Source: an uncultured bacterium
GTDB taxonomy: Bacteria > Omnitrophota > Gorgyraeia > Gorgyraeales > Gorgyraeaceae
Direction of reading: 5' to 3'
DNA: 6,199 nucleotides
Assembly (NCBI GenBank): GCA_913009675.1
Contig: CAJVXD010000082.1
Coordinates: 1-6,199, forward strand
In this document: one piece after another, positions 5,621-6,199 of the stretch
Position numbering within the stretch: the first letter of the stretch is position 1
Layout of the letters: each line of letters opens with the position of its first letter
Made by a program: the position numbers and the translations under genes
The notes under the pieces: model-generated
What the model was told of the DNA's origin: nothing
Database searches by the model: none
Seen by the model: the letters and a program-made list of their open reading frames with translations, nothing else

Positions 5621-6199
5621 ATGATAGGTATAATCGGTATCGGCAATATGGGAGGAGCACTGGCGTTACGCATAAAACAGCGGATCTTGATAAGCGACAT
5701 AAATTCAGGCAGATTGCATTCTATAAAAAGAAGGCATATCCGGATTACAAGGGACAATACCGAACTGGCCAAGCGTTCAAGGGTTATAATCCTTGCTGTA
5801 AAACCTCAACATATATCAGAGGTCTTGAAGGGGATAAGGCCCTTTGTTAACGATAGGCTTATCATATCTATAGTTGCAGGCGTAAAGACAACCTTTATAG
5901 AGAGACTATTAGGCAGGCCCAGGGTCGTCAGGGCGATGCCTAACATGCCTGCTATGGTAGGAAAGGGGATCTCCGCAATAGCTGCCGGTAGATTTGCAAG
6001 GAAGACAGATCTAAACACGGCGCGTAAGGTCCTCTTAAATATAGGTGAGGTTGTAAGCGTTAAGGAAGGTCTTATGGATGCAATTACAGCTCTGAGTGGC
6101 AGCGGTCCTGCCTATTATTTTCTATTTACGGATTTCTTGACAAAGGCAGGGCTTTCCTGCGGGTTAAGAAAGGGACTTGCTGTTAAGATCGGAAGAGCG
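5621..6199 (+). CDS. proC: Pyrroline-5-carboxylate reductase ProC, 3'-truncated
   Basis: Cytoplasmic NAD(P)H-dependent enzyme that reduces pyrroline-5-carboxylate to L-proline, the last step of proline synthesis. The frame runs open to the window end (193 codons of a family usually near 265-280). The N-terminal Rossmann fold begins MIGIIGIGNMGGAL (GxGxMG, residues 6-11). AVKPQ (59-63), SIVAGV (83-88), VVRAMPNMPAMVGKGISAI (102-120) and TALSGSGPAYYFLF (156-169) follow; the last is the family signature at the start of the C-terminal helical domain. The ATG at 5621 is favoured by GAGG (5611-5614) with 6 bases of spacing and by the fold starting at residue 2. Residues from 189 on (KIGRA) should not be trusted because bases 6186-6199 match sequencing adapter. 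It is 82 bases downstream of ftsA, same strand, so possibly cotranscribed. Confidence 0.95.
   Translation, partial: MIGIIGIGNMGGALALRIKQRILISDINSGRLHSIKRRHIRITRDNTELAKRSRVIILAVKPQHISEVLKGIRPFVNDRLIISIVAGVKTTFIERLLGRPRVVRAMPNMPAMVGKGISAIAAGRFARKTDLNTARKVLLNIGEVVSVKEGLMDAITALSGSGPAYYFLFTDFLTKAGLSCGLRKGLAVKIGRA
6186..6199 (+). other. Illumina adapter sequence left at the contig end
   Basis: The final 14 bases, AGATCGGAAGAGCG, match the start of the common Illumina TruSeq-type adapter exactly and run to the last base. A natural 14-base match placed exactly at the edge is very unlikely. These bases are probably not genomic; ProC residues 189-193 derive from them. Confidence 0.93.

Noticed and set aside
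5569..5850. 93-residue + strand frame starting at a GTG after a strong SD
   Set aside because: Most of it overlaps proC in a different frame, while the proC frame has clear GxGxMG and AVKPQ motifs. Its composition looks like an out-of-frame translation.
1..6199. CRISPR arrays, tRNA or rRNA genes, insertion sequences
   Set aside because: No spaced direct repeats, tRNA-like cloverleaf, rRNA sequence or transposase motifs were seen on reading both strands.

Overview
This window is a stretch of the bacterial division and cell wall (dcw) cluster. All genes lie on the + strand, in the order murC (5' end missing), murB, ddl, ftsQ, ftsA, proC (3' end missing). Enzymes that make UDP-MurNAc and its peptide (MurB, MurC, Ddl) sit beside two divisome proteins (FtsQ, FtsA). 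The source is a bacterium that makes peptidoglycan. Coding DNA has moderate GC and uses many AGG/AGA (Arg) and ATA (Ile) codons. The last 14 bases match an Illumina adapter, so this is probably a whole contig from an uncultured or environmental assembly. The protein style (for example FtsA with GRDLTE in place of GGGTTD) would suit a candidate phylum such as Omnitrophota, but that placement is a low-confidence impression, not a demonstration.

Layout: 2-1234 is murC without its N-terminal Rossmann start. 1235-1432 is a 198-base gap holding a perfect 12-bp palindrome, a REP-like double hairpin and a possible 19-codon reading frame in phase with murB. 1433-2314 is murB. 2315-2376 carries two small hairpins. 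2377-3327 is ddl. 3328-3397 contains a 12-codon frame that overlaps the ftsQ ribosome binding site. 3398-4228 is ftsQ, followed after 8 bases by ftsA (4237-5538). ftsA is cut by a single in-frame TAG at 4921-4923 with no shift of frame. 5539-5620 is a leader with two Shine-Dalgarno sequences and an anti-Shine-Dalgarno-like hexamer between them. 5621-6199 is proC, open at the end of the window.

How the genes work together: MurB completes UDP-MurNAc by reduction, MurC adds the first amino acid (L-Ala), and Ddl makes the D-Ala-D-Ala that MurF later attaches. FtsQ and FtsA belong to the division machinery that directs septal synthesis; FtsA normally tethers FtsZ to the membrane. ProC makes proline and is a metabolic neighbour. 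ftsZ, often next to ftsA, is absent from the space between ftsA and proC.

No wholly new system is visible. The points most worth a second look are the amber codon inside ftsA, the competing Shine-Dalgarno hairpins before proC, the palindromic cluster between murC and murB, and the adapter at the 3' edge, which cautions against over-reading single-base oddities.
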